Of a DNA stretch of 7,100 nt, positions 1-5,680 are shown one piece after another. Source of the stretch: an uncultured Clostridia bacterium. Lineage in GTDB: Bacteria; Bacillota; Clostridia; TANB77; CAG-508. The notes beneath the pieces were generated by a model. The model worked only from the letters and a program-made list of their open reading frames with translations. It made no database searches and was not told the origin of the DNA. The stretch is from assembly GCA_947631385.1 (NCBI GenBank), contig CANRLE010000055.1, positions 1 to 7,100 on the forward strand, given 5' to 3'. Position 1 is the first letter of the stretch; each line of letters starts with the position of its first letter. The position numbers and the translations under genes are program-made.

Positions 1-722
1 ATTACTCCTGATATTGGCTTGTCCTCATAATAAGCCATTAAAATTTTCATATGTTCTGGTCCTAAACAGTCATACATTTTTTCAAAATATTCTAACGGTC
101 TTATTATAAATCCATCTCTCTCTCCTGTTTCAACCATAATTTTATGAAAGTCTTTTAGGTCTTCTTTAGTTCCTTCCTTTACTGTCACTCCCTTTTTTGT
201 TGCTAAACGTATATTATATCTCCATTTTTGTTTAAAGCCTGCTAAAATTTCATCTTCTGTTTTTCCTTTTATGTCTAATCTAAATACATATCTTGGCTGT
301 ATTTCATCTTTAAAGTCCTTTGCATCATCTTTAATTCTATATCCTAAGTTCGTTACTATATTTCTAAAATCTTGGTCATCACTTGTAACGTCTGGTTCCA
401 TTCTTAATACAATTGCGTTGTATTTTTTAGCTAATTCTTTTGCTCCATCTGTTAATTGTTTCATTACTGACATGTCATGAATATCACATACTGGTCCTCT
501 TGATGAGTACATTATATTTCCAAATATCGGCATTTTTCGTATCCACACGCATAGCGAACCTATTATTTCTCCATTATTTCCTTCTGCTAGAATGACTTCT
601 GGTTTCCAGTTTGGCTTTTTGACTTCAGCCCATTCTAATGATTGTTGAAAGTTACATCTTTCATGATTTTCTAAAAATTTTTTATATTGCTTTTTACTTT
701 CTTCATTATCTACAAATTTCAT
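1..722 (-). CDS. FemAB/FemX-family peptidoglycan aminoacyl transferase, N-terminal part (runs off the left edge)
   Basis: The 240 codons present translate to a FemAB-type protein; the C-terminus and stop lie outside the window. These enzymes take amino acids from aminoacyl-tRNA and add them to lipid II or a related cell-wall precursor at the cytoplasmic face of the membrane. Visible hallmarks are FQQSLEWAEVK near residues 25-35, which resembles the family's 'flQs..Wa..K' N-terminal motif, SSRGP near 73-77, and above all KWRYNIRLATKKGV at about 166-179, the conserved 'R.NIR.A.kkGv' segment. The visible part ends in YYEDKPISG, the start of the second acetyltransferase-like fold. Family members are usually about 330-420 residues, so roughly a third is missing. 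I chose the ATG at 722 because AGAGGA sits seven bases upstream; an in-frame ATG at 743 lies before that site and is less likely. The family is clear; the amino acid added and the exact acceptor cannot be read from the sequence. Confidence 0.88.
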   Translation of the reverse strand, partial: MKFVDNEESKKQYKKFLENHERCNFQQSLEWAEVKKPNWKPEVILAEGNNGEIIGSLCVWIRKMPIFGNIMYSSRGPVCDIHDMSVMKQLTDGAKELAKKYNAIVLRMEPDVTSDDQDFRNIVTNLGYRIKDDAKDFKDEIQPRYVFRLDIKGKTEDEILAGFKQKWRYNIRLATKKGVTVKEGTKEDLKDFHKIMVETGERDGFIIRPLEYFEKMYDCLGPEHMKILMAYYEDKPISGV

Positions 723-729
723 TCTTCTT

Positions 730-735
730 TCCTCT
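730..735 (-). promoter_or_regulatory. Ribosome binding site that decides the FemAB-like start
   Basis: AGAGGA on the minus strand lies seven bases before the ATG at 722 and downstream of the alternative in-frame ATG at 743. This favours the shorter protein. Confidence 0.65.
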
Positions 736-761
736 TTTATCATTATTTACAATATATTGCT

Positions 762-790
762 ATTTTACACTAATTTGCAAAAATTTACAA
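762..790 (-). promoter_or_regulatory. Probable vegetative promoter of the FemAB-like gene
   Basis: On the minus strand TTGTAA (785-790) and TAAAAT (762-767) are separated by 17 bases. Transcription would start near 755, giving a leader of about 33 bases. A second possible pairing is TTGCAA (775-780) with TATATT 18 bases on. AT richness makes chance matches common. Confidence 0.5.
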
Positions 791-807
791 GTGTATTAAT
801 GCAATAA

Positions 808-819
808 TTTAGAACCTTT
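808..819 (+). repeat. Shared 12-base motif, copy 1 (TTTAGAACCTTT)
   Basis: The same 12 bases occur again at 4504-4515. Each copy lies in a divergent intergenic region upstream of a plus-strand gene: here 94 bases before the Lon-like gene, there 45 bases before the YvlD-like gene. The GAACC core is unusual for such AT-rich spacers. It could be a shared operator, but two copies alone do not prove function. Confidence 0.35.
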
Positions 820-840
820 TTGATATTTTTTAAATTTCTC

Positions 841-889
841 TTTACTTTTTTTTATAACTAATATAAAATAACCTTAAACTGGATATAAT
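841..889 (+). promoter_or_regulatory. Candidate promoter of the Lon-like protease gene
   Basis: There are two candidates. TTTACT (841-846) and TAAAAT (864-869) have 17-base spacing. A perfect TATAAT at 884-889 has no good -35 box and would give a leader of only about 18 bases before the ATG at 914. The first pair is the better-formed promoter; either may be used. Confidence 0.4.
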
Positions 890-913
890 AAGAAAAAATT
901 TTGGAGGAAACAA

Positions 914-3307
914 ATGAAGAACAAAAATGAATTAAACTATAAAGACTTAAAAATGACTTGTGATCCTAACATTTTTAAGTTTGACACAACAGAAGAATTA
1001 GAAACAATACAAAGTGGAATTGGACAAGACCGTGGTATTAAAGCACTTGAATTTGGTTTACAAGTAGATGTGAAAGGATACAATCTATACTTAGAAGGTC
1101 CTAGCGGTGTTGGAAAAACAATGTACACAAAAAATTATTTAGATAAAATTGCTCCTAAGAAAAAAACACCTTCTGATTGGTGTTACATCTATAATTTTGA
1201 TAATCCAAATGAACCTATTGCAGTAGAATTACCTGCTGGTCAAGGAAAAGATTTTAAAGAATCAATGGATGGATTTATTAAAGAGATTAGAAAAGATATT
1301 CAAAAAACTTTCAATAATGATGATTTTGAAAAAGAAAAATCATTAATCAAACAAGAATTTGAAGTAAAACGTTCTGCCCTATTAGAGAAATTAAATGCAG
1401 ATGCTTCAAAATATGATTTTCAAGTTAAAGCTGTTCAAAACGGTATTTATATGATGCCAATTGTAGATGGCAAAGCAATTGAAGAAGAAGAATTTGAGAA
1501 ATTAGATGAATCAATAAAACAAGAATATGAGCAAAAATCTGCATTTGTACAAGAACAAATTATGAATGTAATTAATCAAATCAAAGAAATTGAACGTCAA
1601 TCTGACAAAAAAATCTCAGAATGGCAGTCAAATGTAGCTTTACTTACTGTTAATGCACATATTAATTTCTTAAAATCAAAATACAAACGAAACAAAAAAA
1701 TTAATCAATTTTTGAATGATGTAAAGCAAGATGTACTAAAAAATATACCAAACTTTTTAGAAGATGAAACTAATAAACCTCAACAGCCTCAAGCACCAGG
1801 TCCAAATAATAAGAAGCCTGACCCTTGTTTAAATTATCGTGTCAATTTATTTATTGATAACTCTACGCGTGAAGGTGCTCCTGTTATTATGGATTCTAAC
1901 TATTCTTATCACAATATTTTCGGTTCTTTGGAATATGAAAATTACTATGGTTCATTAAAAACTGACCATACAATGTTAAAGCCTGGTCTTATGCAAAAAG
2001 CTAATGGTGGTTATATTATTTTTCAAGCCAAAGATTTATTAGCAAATCCTATGTGCTATGAAGCATTAAAAAAAGCCTTAAGAGTAAAAGAAGTTAGCAT
2101 TGAAAATACAGCAGATCAACGTTCTTCTATGGTTTTAATTTCTTTAAAACCAGAACCAATTCCATTGAATTTAAAGGTTATTTTAATTGGAAGTCCTAGT
2201 ATATATCAAACACTTTTGTCAATGGACTCAGATTTTAGAAAATTATTTAAGATAAAAGTAGAATTTGAAGATGATGCAGTAATCAATCCAGAAAATCTTC
2301 AAAAACTATCTCAAATTGTACATGGTTTTTGTGAAAATGAAGGGTTACCTCATTTAGACAAATCTGGTATGGCTAGATTAGTTGAATATGCATCTCGCTT
2401 AGCTGGAAGTCACAAAAAAGTTTCTACACGTTTTGATGATTTAATGCAAGTAATAGGTGAAGCTGGAACTTGGGCTAGAATTGCAAAATCTAAAGTAGTA
2501 ACTGCTGAATTTGTTGATAAAGCTTTGTCAGAAAGAATTGATAGAGTAAAAAAATATGATAGCAAATATCTACAAATGATAAAAGAAAATACTCTTTTAA
2601 TCAATACTTCTGGTTTTGAGGTTGGTCAATTAAATGGTCTTACTGTTATGACTATTGGTGACTATACTTTTGGAAAACCTGCAAAAATTACTGTTAATAC
2701 TTATGCTGGTCAAAATAATATAATTAATATTGAAAGAGAAGTTGAAATTTCTGGTCCTTCTCATTCAAAAGGTGTTCTTATTTTAAGTGGATATTTAGGT
2801 GAAATGTTTGCTCAAGATATTCCTTTGTGCTTAACTGCTAGTATTTGTTTTGAACAATTATATAACGGTGTTGACGGAGATAGTGCTTCTAGTACAGAAT
2901 TATATGGTTTGCTATCTAGTTTGTCTGGAATTCCTATTAACCAGTCTATTGCAGTAACTGGTTCTGTAAATCAAAAAGGACAAATCCAGCCAATTGGTGG
3001 TGTTAATGAAAAAATCGAAGGATTTTTCCAAATTTGTAAAATGAGAGGTCTTGACGGTTCTCATGGTGTTATGATACCAATTCAAAATGTTGATAATTTG
3101 CAGTTGTCTGATGAAGTAATTGAAGCTGTTAAAAATAAACAATTCCATATTTATTCTGTTTCTACAATTGAAGAAGGAATTGAAGTTTTAACTGGTGTTC
3201 CAGCTGGTAAAAAAGACCGCGATGGTCATTTCCCTGCAGGTACAATTAATCATTTGGTTTATGAAAAATTGAAAAAATATGCAGAAATAAGTAAAAAAAT
3301 GAATTAA
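914..3307 (+). CDS. Lon-like ATP-dependent serine protease (S16 family, AAA_32/LonB-like type)
   Basis: This 797-residue protein is a cytoplasmic or membrane-associated protease related to Lon but lacking Lon's N-terminal substrate-binding domain. It starts almost directly with the ATPase module: Walker A GPSGVGKT is at 62-69. Next come a long, highly charged helical insertion (about 110-275, probably coiled coil) and a proline-rich stretch (about 287-306). The second half of the ATPase follows, with ANGGYIIFQAKDLL around 363-376 and DSDFRKLFK as a likely sensor/arginine region. The protease domain spans about 565-780. The catalytic serine is in DGDSAS (Ser657) and the lysine in GGVNEK (Lys700); the 43-residue spacing equals that of Ser679 and Lys722 in E. 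coli Lon. At the Walker B position the usual acidic residue is Gln371, so ATP hydrolysis may be weak or organised differently. GGAGG lies six bases before the ATG. The gene is monocistronic and ends at a strong hairpin. Family assignment is firm; substrates are unknown. Confidence 0.93.
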   Translation: MKNKNELNYKDLKMTCDPNIFKFDTTEELETIQSGIGQDRGIKALEFGLQVDVKGYNLYLEGPSGVGKTMYTKNYLDKIAPKKKTPSDWCYIYNFDNPNEPIAVELPAGQGKDFKESMDGFIKEIRKDIQKTFNNDDFEKEKSLIKQEFEVKRSALLEKLNADASKYDFQVKAVQNGIYMMPIVDGKAIEEEEFEKLDESIKQEYEQKSAFVQEQIMNVINQIKEIERQSDKKISEWQSNVALLTVNAHINFLKSKYKRNKKINQFLNDVKQDVLKNIPNFLEDETNKPQQPQAPGPNNKKPDPCLNYRVNLFIDNSTREGAPVIMDSNYSYHNIFGSLEYENYYGSLKTDHTMLKPGLMQKANGGYIIFQAKDLLANPMCYEALKKALRVKEVSIENTADQRSSMVLISLKPEPIPLNLKVILIGSPSIYQTLLSMDSDFRKLFKIKVEFEDDAVINPENLQKLSQIVHGFCENEGLPHLDKSGMARLVEYASRLAGSHKKVSTRFDDLMQVIGEAGTWARIAKSKVVTAEFVDKALSERIDRVKKYDSKYLQMIKENTLLINTSGFEVGQLNGLTVMTIGDYTFGKPAKITVNTYAGQNNIINIEREVEISGPSHSKGVLILSGYLGEMFAQDIPLCLTASICFEQLYNGVDGDSASSTELYGLLSSLSGIPINQSIAVTGSVNQKGQIQPIGGVNEKIEGFFQICKMRGLDGSHGVMIPIQNVDNLQLSDEVIEAVKNKQFHIYSVSTIEEGIEVLTGVPAGKKDRDGHFPAGTINHLVYEKLKKYAEISKKMN

Positions 3308-3310
3308 TGA

Positions 3311-3347
3311 TTTAAAAGAGATAAAACTCAGTTTTATCTCTTTTAAA
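3311..3347. terminator. Bidirectional intrinsic terminator between the Lon-like gene and DUF4363
   Basis: A perfect 17-bp inverted repeat surrounds the three-base loop TCA. The inner stem GAGATAAAAC/GTTTTATCTC is flanked by A-tract and T-tract, so RNA from either strand gives a stem followed by U residues. The stop codon of the convergent DUF4363 gene (3343-3345) is part of the stem. Confidence 0.9.
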
Positions 3348-3732
3348 AAATATTTTCCAAATTAAAAGCATATCTATCTTCTATGTGCCTTATTAAAAAA
3401 GCACTTGTATCTAATTCACTAATTGAATCCCCATATTCTCCTGTTTCAATAAAACTTTTCATTTGTGTTAGACTAGTTTCTATTTTTTCTAATTCATTAT
3501 GTTCTATATAATATGATAGTTTTTCATGTCTCTCTTCCCATTTTTTTGAAAAATTATCAACTTCTTCATTGATTTTCTGTGTTTCTATTTCATCTTTTGC
3601 TATTTGTTCTCTCAATGCAGTTAATGAATTTGACAACTCTATTACTGATTCTTTTGTGTAATTTTGTGTTATGCTATTTCCAAAGAATATAGCAATTACA
3701 ATTACTATACAAATAATAGTTTCTTTTAACAT
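3343..3732 (-). CDS. DUF4363-family membrane-anchored protein
   Basis: This 129-residue protein has one N-terminal membrane segment (about 4-18, IICIVIVIAIFF) followed by a charged, wholly helical tail. The tail includes WEERHEKLSYYIEHNELEKIE-like residues (W65 to E85), which match my recollection of DUF4363 proteins. With this topology the tail most likely faces outside the cell. DUF4363 genes are typically found directly after DUF421 genes in Clostridia, as here, which suggests the two proteins work together in the membrane; no biochemical role is established. I chose the ATG at 3732 rather than a longer in-frame start at 3777. AAGGAG lies seven bases upstream of it, and the longer start would overlap the DUF421 gene and add basic residues before the membrane segment. 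It is the last gene of its unit and ends inside the terminator stem. Confidence 0.8.
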   Translation of the reverse strand: MLKETIICIVIVIAIFFGNSITQNYTKESVIELSNSLTALREQIAKDEIETQKINEEVDNFSKKWEERHEKLSYYIEHNELEKIETSLTQMKSFIETGEYGDSISELDTSAFLIRHIEDRYAFNLENIF

Positions 3733-3736
3733 AATC

Positions 3737-4405
3737 CTACTCCTTTTTTTGACAAAAGATTTGGCCTTTGCCATCAATAGTTACTACTAAAGCTTCCTCT
3801 GGTAACATTTTAAATTTTTCTACCTGCTTCTTTAACCATTCATAATTTTTTCCAATAGCTTGCAAATTTTCTTCCATAATTCTACCATCTATTACTAAAT
3901 CATAAGGAATTCCTTCATACTCTGGCTGTATATTAAAATCTTCAGGAATTGTATTCCTTTTTTCTGGTTTTTGAATTACAGTTACTTGTCCACTTGTTTC
4001 CAAAATTGCATATTCTACATCTCCTAAATTTACGACATTATTTCCTCTTAATCTTTCTTGTAATTCATTAATTGTAAAACGTTCTCTTTGTAGCGCTTTT
4101 TCATCGATTTTTCCTCTATAAATTAAAATTCTTGGCTTGCCACAAATTATTTCTCTTCCTTTTAAACTTTTCATATTAATAATAGAAATGATTAGATGCA
4201 TAACTAAAAGTCCTAAAATTGGTATAATTCCATTAGAAATTGGTATTCCTGTCTCTGTCATTGGGATAGATGCTAAGTCAGCTATCATTATAGAAATTGC
4301 CAATTCAAATGGTTGTAATTGTCCAATTTCTCTTTTTCCCATCAATCTCATTACAATCAAAACAATAATATATAAAATAATAGATCTAAAAAATGTAATT
4401 AACAT
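3737..4405 (-). CDS. DUF421-family (YetF-like) membrane protein
   Basis: This 222-residue integral membrane protein has three predicted N-terminal membrane segments (about 5-20, 34-50 and 57-77) and then a soluble cytoplasmic domain. The family signature is unmistakable: RLMGKREIGQLQPFELAISI starting at residue 20, LIYRGKIDE near 94-102, then ELQERLR and VEYAILETSGQ. Related Bacillus proteins (YetF and spore '2Duf' proteins) act in the membrane, and some affect spore resistance or germination; the molecular function is unknown. I prefer the ATG at 4405, which gives the usual MLI start. A GTG at 4417 would add four residues and has no better ribosome site. AGTGAG, eight or so bases upstream of the ATG, is only a fair match. 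The stop codon TAG is four bases before the DUF4363 start, so the two genes form a tightly coupled pair. Confidence 0.9.
   Translation of the reverse strand: MLITFFRSIILYIIVLIVMRLMGKREIGQLQPFELAISIMIADLASIPMTETGIPISNGIIPILGLLVMHLIISIINMKSLKGREIICGKPRILIYRGKIDEKALQRERFTINELQERLRGNNVVNLGDVEYAILETSGQVTVIQKPEKRNTIPEDFNIQPEYEGIPYDLVIDGRIMEENLQAIGKNYEWLKKQVEKFKMLPEEALVVTIDGKGQIFCQKKE
3740..3745 (-). promoter_or_regulatory. Ribosome binding site of DUF4363, inside the end of DUF421
   Basis: AAGGAG forms the last two sense codons of DUF421, just before its TAG stop, and sits seven bases before the DUF4363 ATG. Ribosomes ending DUF421 would pass directly over it, so coupled translation is likely. It also settles the DUF4363 start. 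Confidence 0.8.
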
Positions 4406-4435
4406 AAAAACACTCACTTTTCTTTTTTGTTTTAT

Positions 4436-4464
4436 TTTTTACAAATTTTAACTATTTTATGCAA
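4436..4464 (-). promoter_or_regulatory. Candidate promoter of the DUF421-DUF4363 unit
   Basis: On the minus strand TTGCAT (4459-4464) and TAAAAA (4436-4441) are 17 bases apart. This places the transcript start about 25 bases before the ATG at 4405. The -10 box matches only 4 of 6 and the region is nearly all A and T. Confidence 0.4.
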
Positions 4465-4470
4465 GTTTTT

Positions 4471-4500
4471 TTGAATAAATAAAATTTTTTTGAGAATAAT
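4471..4500 (+). promoter_or_regulatory. Candidate promoter of the YvlD-like gene
   Basis: TTGAAT (4471-4476) and AATAAT (4495-4500) are 18 bases apart, leaving a leader of about 55 bases that contains the shared 12-base motif. An alternative, TTGAAA (4514-4519) with TATATT (4538-4543), would start transcription inside the ribosome site and is less likely. Confidence 0.3.
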
Positions 4501-4503
4501 AAT

Positions 4504-4515
4504 TTTAGAACCTTT
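4504..4515 (+). repeat. Shared 12-base motif, copy 2 (TTTAGAACCTTT)
   Basis: This is identical to 808-819. It lies 45 bases upstream of the YvlD-like start codon, in the same orientation relative to its gene as copy 1. Confidence 0.35.
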
Positions 4516-4560
4516 GAAAAAATGACAAAATGAATTTTATATTCTAAGGAGGTTAGACTT

Positions 4561-4938
4561 ATGTCAGAAGCTCAGGGAAATCAAACAAAATCATCAGGAG
4601 CTTCTACTGCATGGCAAATTATAGGTAGATTAGTTGCTTCTGCAGTAGTATTAGCAATTACTGCATTTTTTACACCAGGATTTACCATTAATAGTTTTTG
4701 GACTTTAGCTATTGCTGCTGTCGTCCTAACAGTTATTGATTATTTAGTTATCAAATTTACTGGTTTACATGCCAGCCCTTTTGGTAAAGGTTTCGTAGGT
4801 TTCGCATTAGCAGCTATTATTTTATATGTAACACAATTCTTTGTAGCAGGATATTCAATATCTTGGATTGCTGCTATAATTGGTGCTTTAATCTATGGTG
4901 TAGTTGATTACTTTATTCCTGGAAATCAACAAATGTAG
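4561..4938 (+). CDS. Four-helix membrane protein of the phage holin 4 superfamily (YvlD-like)
   Basis: This 125-residue hydrophobic protein has a short polar N-terminus (1-17) and four predicted membrane helices (about 19-38, 46-65, 77-96 and 99-118). The pattern, including FFTPGF, VIDYLV, ASPFGKGFVGF and VVDYFIPG, fits the family known as 'phage holin family 4' or YvlD. Most members are chromosomal and not phage-borne; nothing phage-like surrounds this one. In Bacillus, YvlD is encoded in the yvlABCD operon and its role is poorly defined. The two halves resemble each other (residues 34-63 and 91-119), as if a two-helix unit was duplicated. AAGGAGG at 4546-4552 lies eight bases before the ATG, a near-perfect ribosome site suggesting good expression. 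The gene stands alone between a divergent DUF421 unit and a terminator hairpin. Family call is firm; lysis function is unlikely. Confidence 0.85.
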   Translation: MSEAQGNQTKSSGASTAWQIIGRLVASAVVLAITAFFTPGFTINSFWTLAIAAVVLTVIDYLVIKFTGLHASPFGKGFVGFALAAIILYVTQFFVAGYSISWIAAIIGALIYGVVDYFIPGNQQM

Positions 4939-4961
4939 CAAAAAAATTGATTTTTAAAATG

Positions 4962-5003
4962 ACTTTAAGGACGGAGGAATAAATTATCCTCCGTCCTCAA
5001 AGT
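4962..5003. terminator. Terminator hairpin between the convergent YvlD-like and beta-helix genes
   Basis: Two 17-base arms (4962-4978 and 4987-5003) enclose an eight-base loop. The arms hold an unusually GC-rich core, AGGACGGAGGA/TCCTCCGTCCT. One position is an A-C mismatch in plus-strand RNA but a G-U pair in minus-strand RNA. On the plus strand a T-run (5009-5013) follows a few bases later; on the minus strand only short T-runs follow. It probably works in both directions. Its right arm overlaps the first base of the minus-strand stop codon. Confidence 0.8.
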
Positions 5004-5668
5004 TATCGTTTTTCTATTATTTCATTTTTATTTTTATAAATACTATTTGGTGGTATTACTCCCCTTACTGATGATAAAGGATAGATATTAGAATTTTTTC
5101 CAATTACTGTTCCTGGATTTAATACACTACTACATCCAACTTCTACTTCATCACCTATCATAGCTCCAATTTTTTTTATTCCTGTTTCTATTTGTTCTTT
5201 TCCTTTTTTGATTACAACTAATTTTTTATCAGATTTGACATTAGATGTAATAGCCCCTGCTCCCATATGAGATTTATAACCCAAAATAGAATCTCCTACA
5301 TAATTATAATGAGGTACTTGTACTTTGTTAAATAAAATAACATTTTTCAATTCTGTTGAATTTCCAACTACTGCTCCGTCTCCTACAATTGCTTTTCCTC
5401 TAATGAAAGCACAATGTCTTATTTCTGCATTTTCTCCAATAATTGCTGGTCCATGAATGTATGCACTTGGCATAACTTTAGCTGATTTTGCAATCCATAC
5501 ATCTTCTCCAATTTTTTCATATTTTTCAGCATCAAGCTTGTTTCCTAATTCTAATATATAATCATTTATTTTACTTAGTGCTTCCCATGGATAAGTTACA
5601 CTTTCTAATAACTCTTTCGCAATTGTTTCCTCTAAATTATATAAATTACAAACTTTACATTCTTCCAT
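5003..5668 (-). CDS. GlmU-like left-handed beta-helix acetyltransferase (stand-alone; often annotated UDP-GlcNAc pyrophosphorylase)
   Basis: This 221-residue hexapeptide-repeat protein has an N-terminal helical region (about 10-50) and then stacked repeats such as IIGENAEI, IVGDGAVV and MIGDEVEV. It has no nucleotidyltransferase domain, so the common name 'pyrophosphorylase' would be misleading. From memory of E. coli GlmU it aligns without gaps from Arg333 to Lys392 of that enzyme: R90, K108, H120, Y123, N143 and K149 match R333, K351, catalytic H363, Y366, N386 and K392. Asn377 is His134, and after an insertion of roughly 20 residues Cys179 stands at Ser405. This supports acetyl-CoA-dependent acetylation of glucosamine-1-phosphate or a related sugar phosphate. 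Residues C4 and C7 form a CxxC of unknown meaning. The ATG at 5668 follows the pyrophosphorylase stop by ten bases, with GAGGA overlapping that stop, so the two are one operon. Family sure; substrate inferred. Confidence 0.85.
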   Translation of the reverse strand: MEECKVCNLYNLEETIAKELLESVTYPWEALSKINDYILELGNKLDAEKYEKIGEDVWIAKSAKVMPSAYIHGPAIIGENAEIRHCAFIRGKAIVGDGAVVGNSTELKNVILFNKVQVPHYNYVGDSILGYKSHMGAGAITSNVKSDKKLVVIKKGKEQIETGIKKIGAMIGDEVEVGCSSVLNPGTVIGKNSNIYPLSSVRGVIPPNSIYKNKNEIIEKR

Positions 5669-5675
5669 ATTTTAT

Positions 5676-5680
5676 TCCTC
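5676..5680 (-). promoter_or_regulatory. Ribosome binding site overlapping the upstream stop codon
   Basis: GAGGA overlaps the TGA stop (5679-5681) of the pyrophosphorylase gene and lies seven bases before the beta-helix ATG. This arrangement suggests translational coupling. If the frameshift upstream is real, ribosomes would stop about 880 bases earlier and the coupling would be lost. Confidence 0.75.

Noticed and set aside
271..480. Plus-strand open frame opposite the FemAB-like gene
   Set aside because: It is antisense to a convincing protein family match and has no ribosome site or recognisable product. The other antisense open frames within the Lon-like, DUF421 and operon genes are rejected for the same reason.
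3733..3777. Fifteen-residue N-terminal extension of DUF4363 (start at 3777)
   Set aside because: It overlaps the coding end of DUF421, lacks a ribosome site, and ignores the well-placed AAGGAG before the ATG at 3732.
4561..4938. Prophage lysis holin
   Set aside because: The family name mentions holins, but no endolysin, structural, integrase or other phage gene is nearby, and the protein fits chromosomal YvlD-type members.
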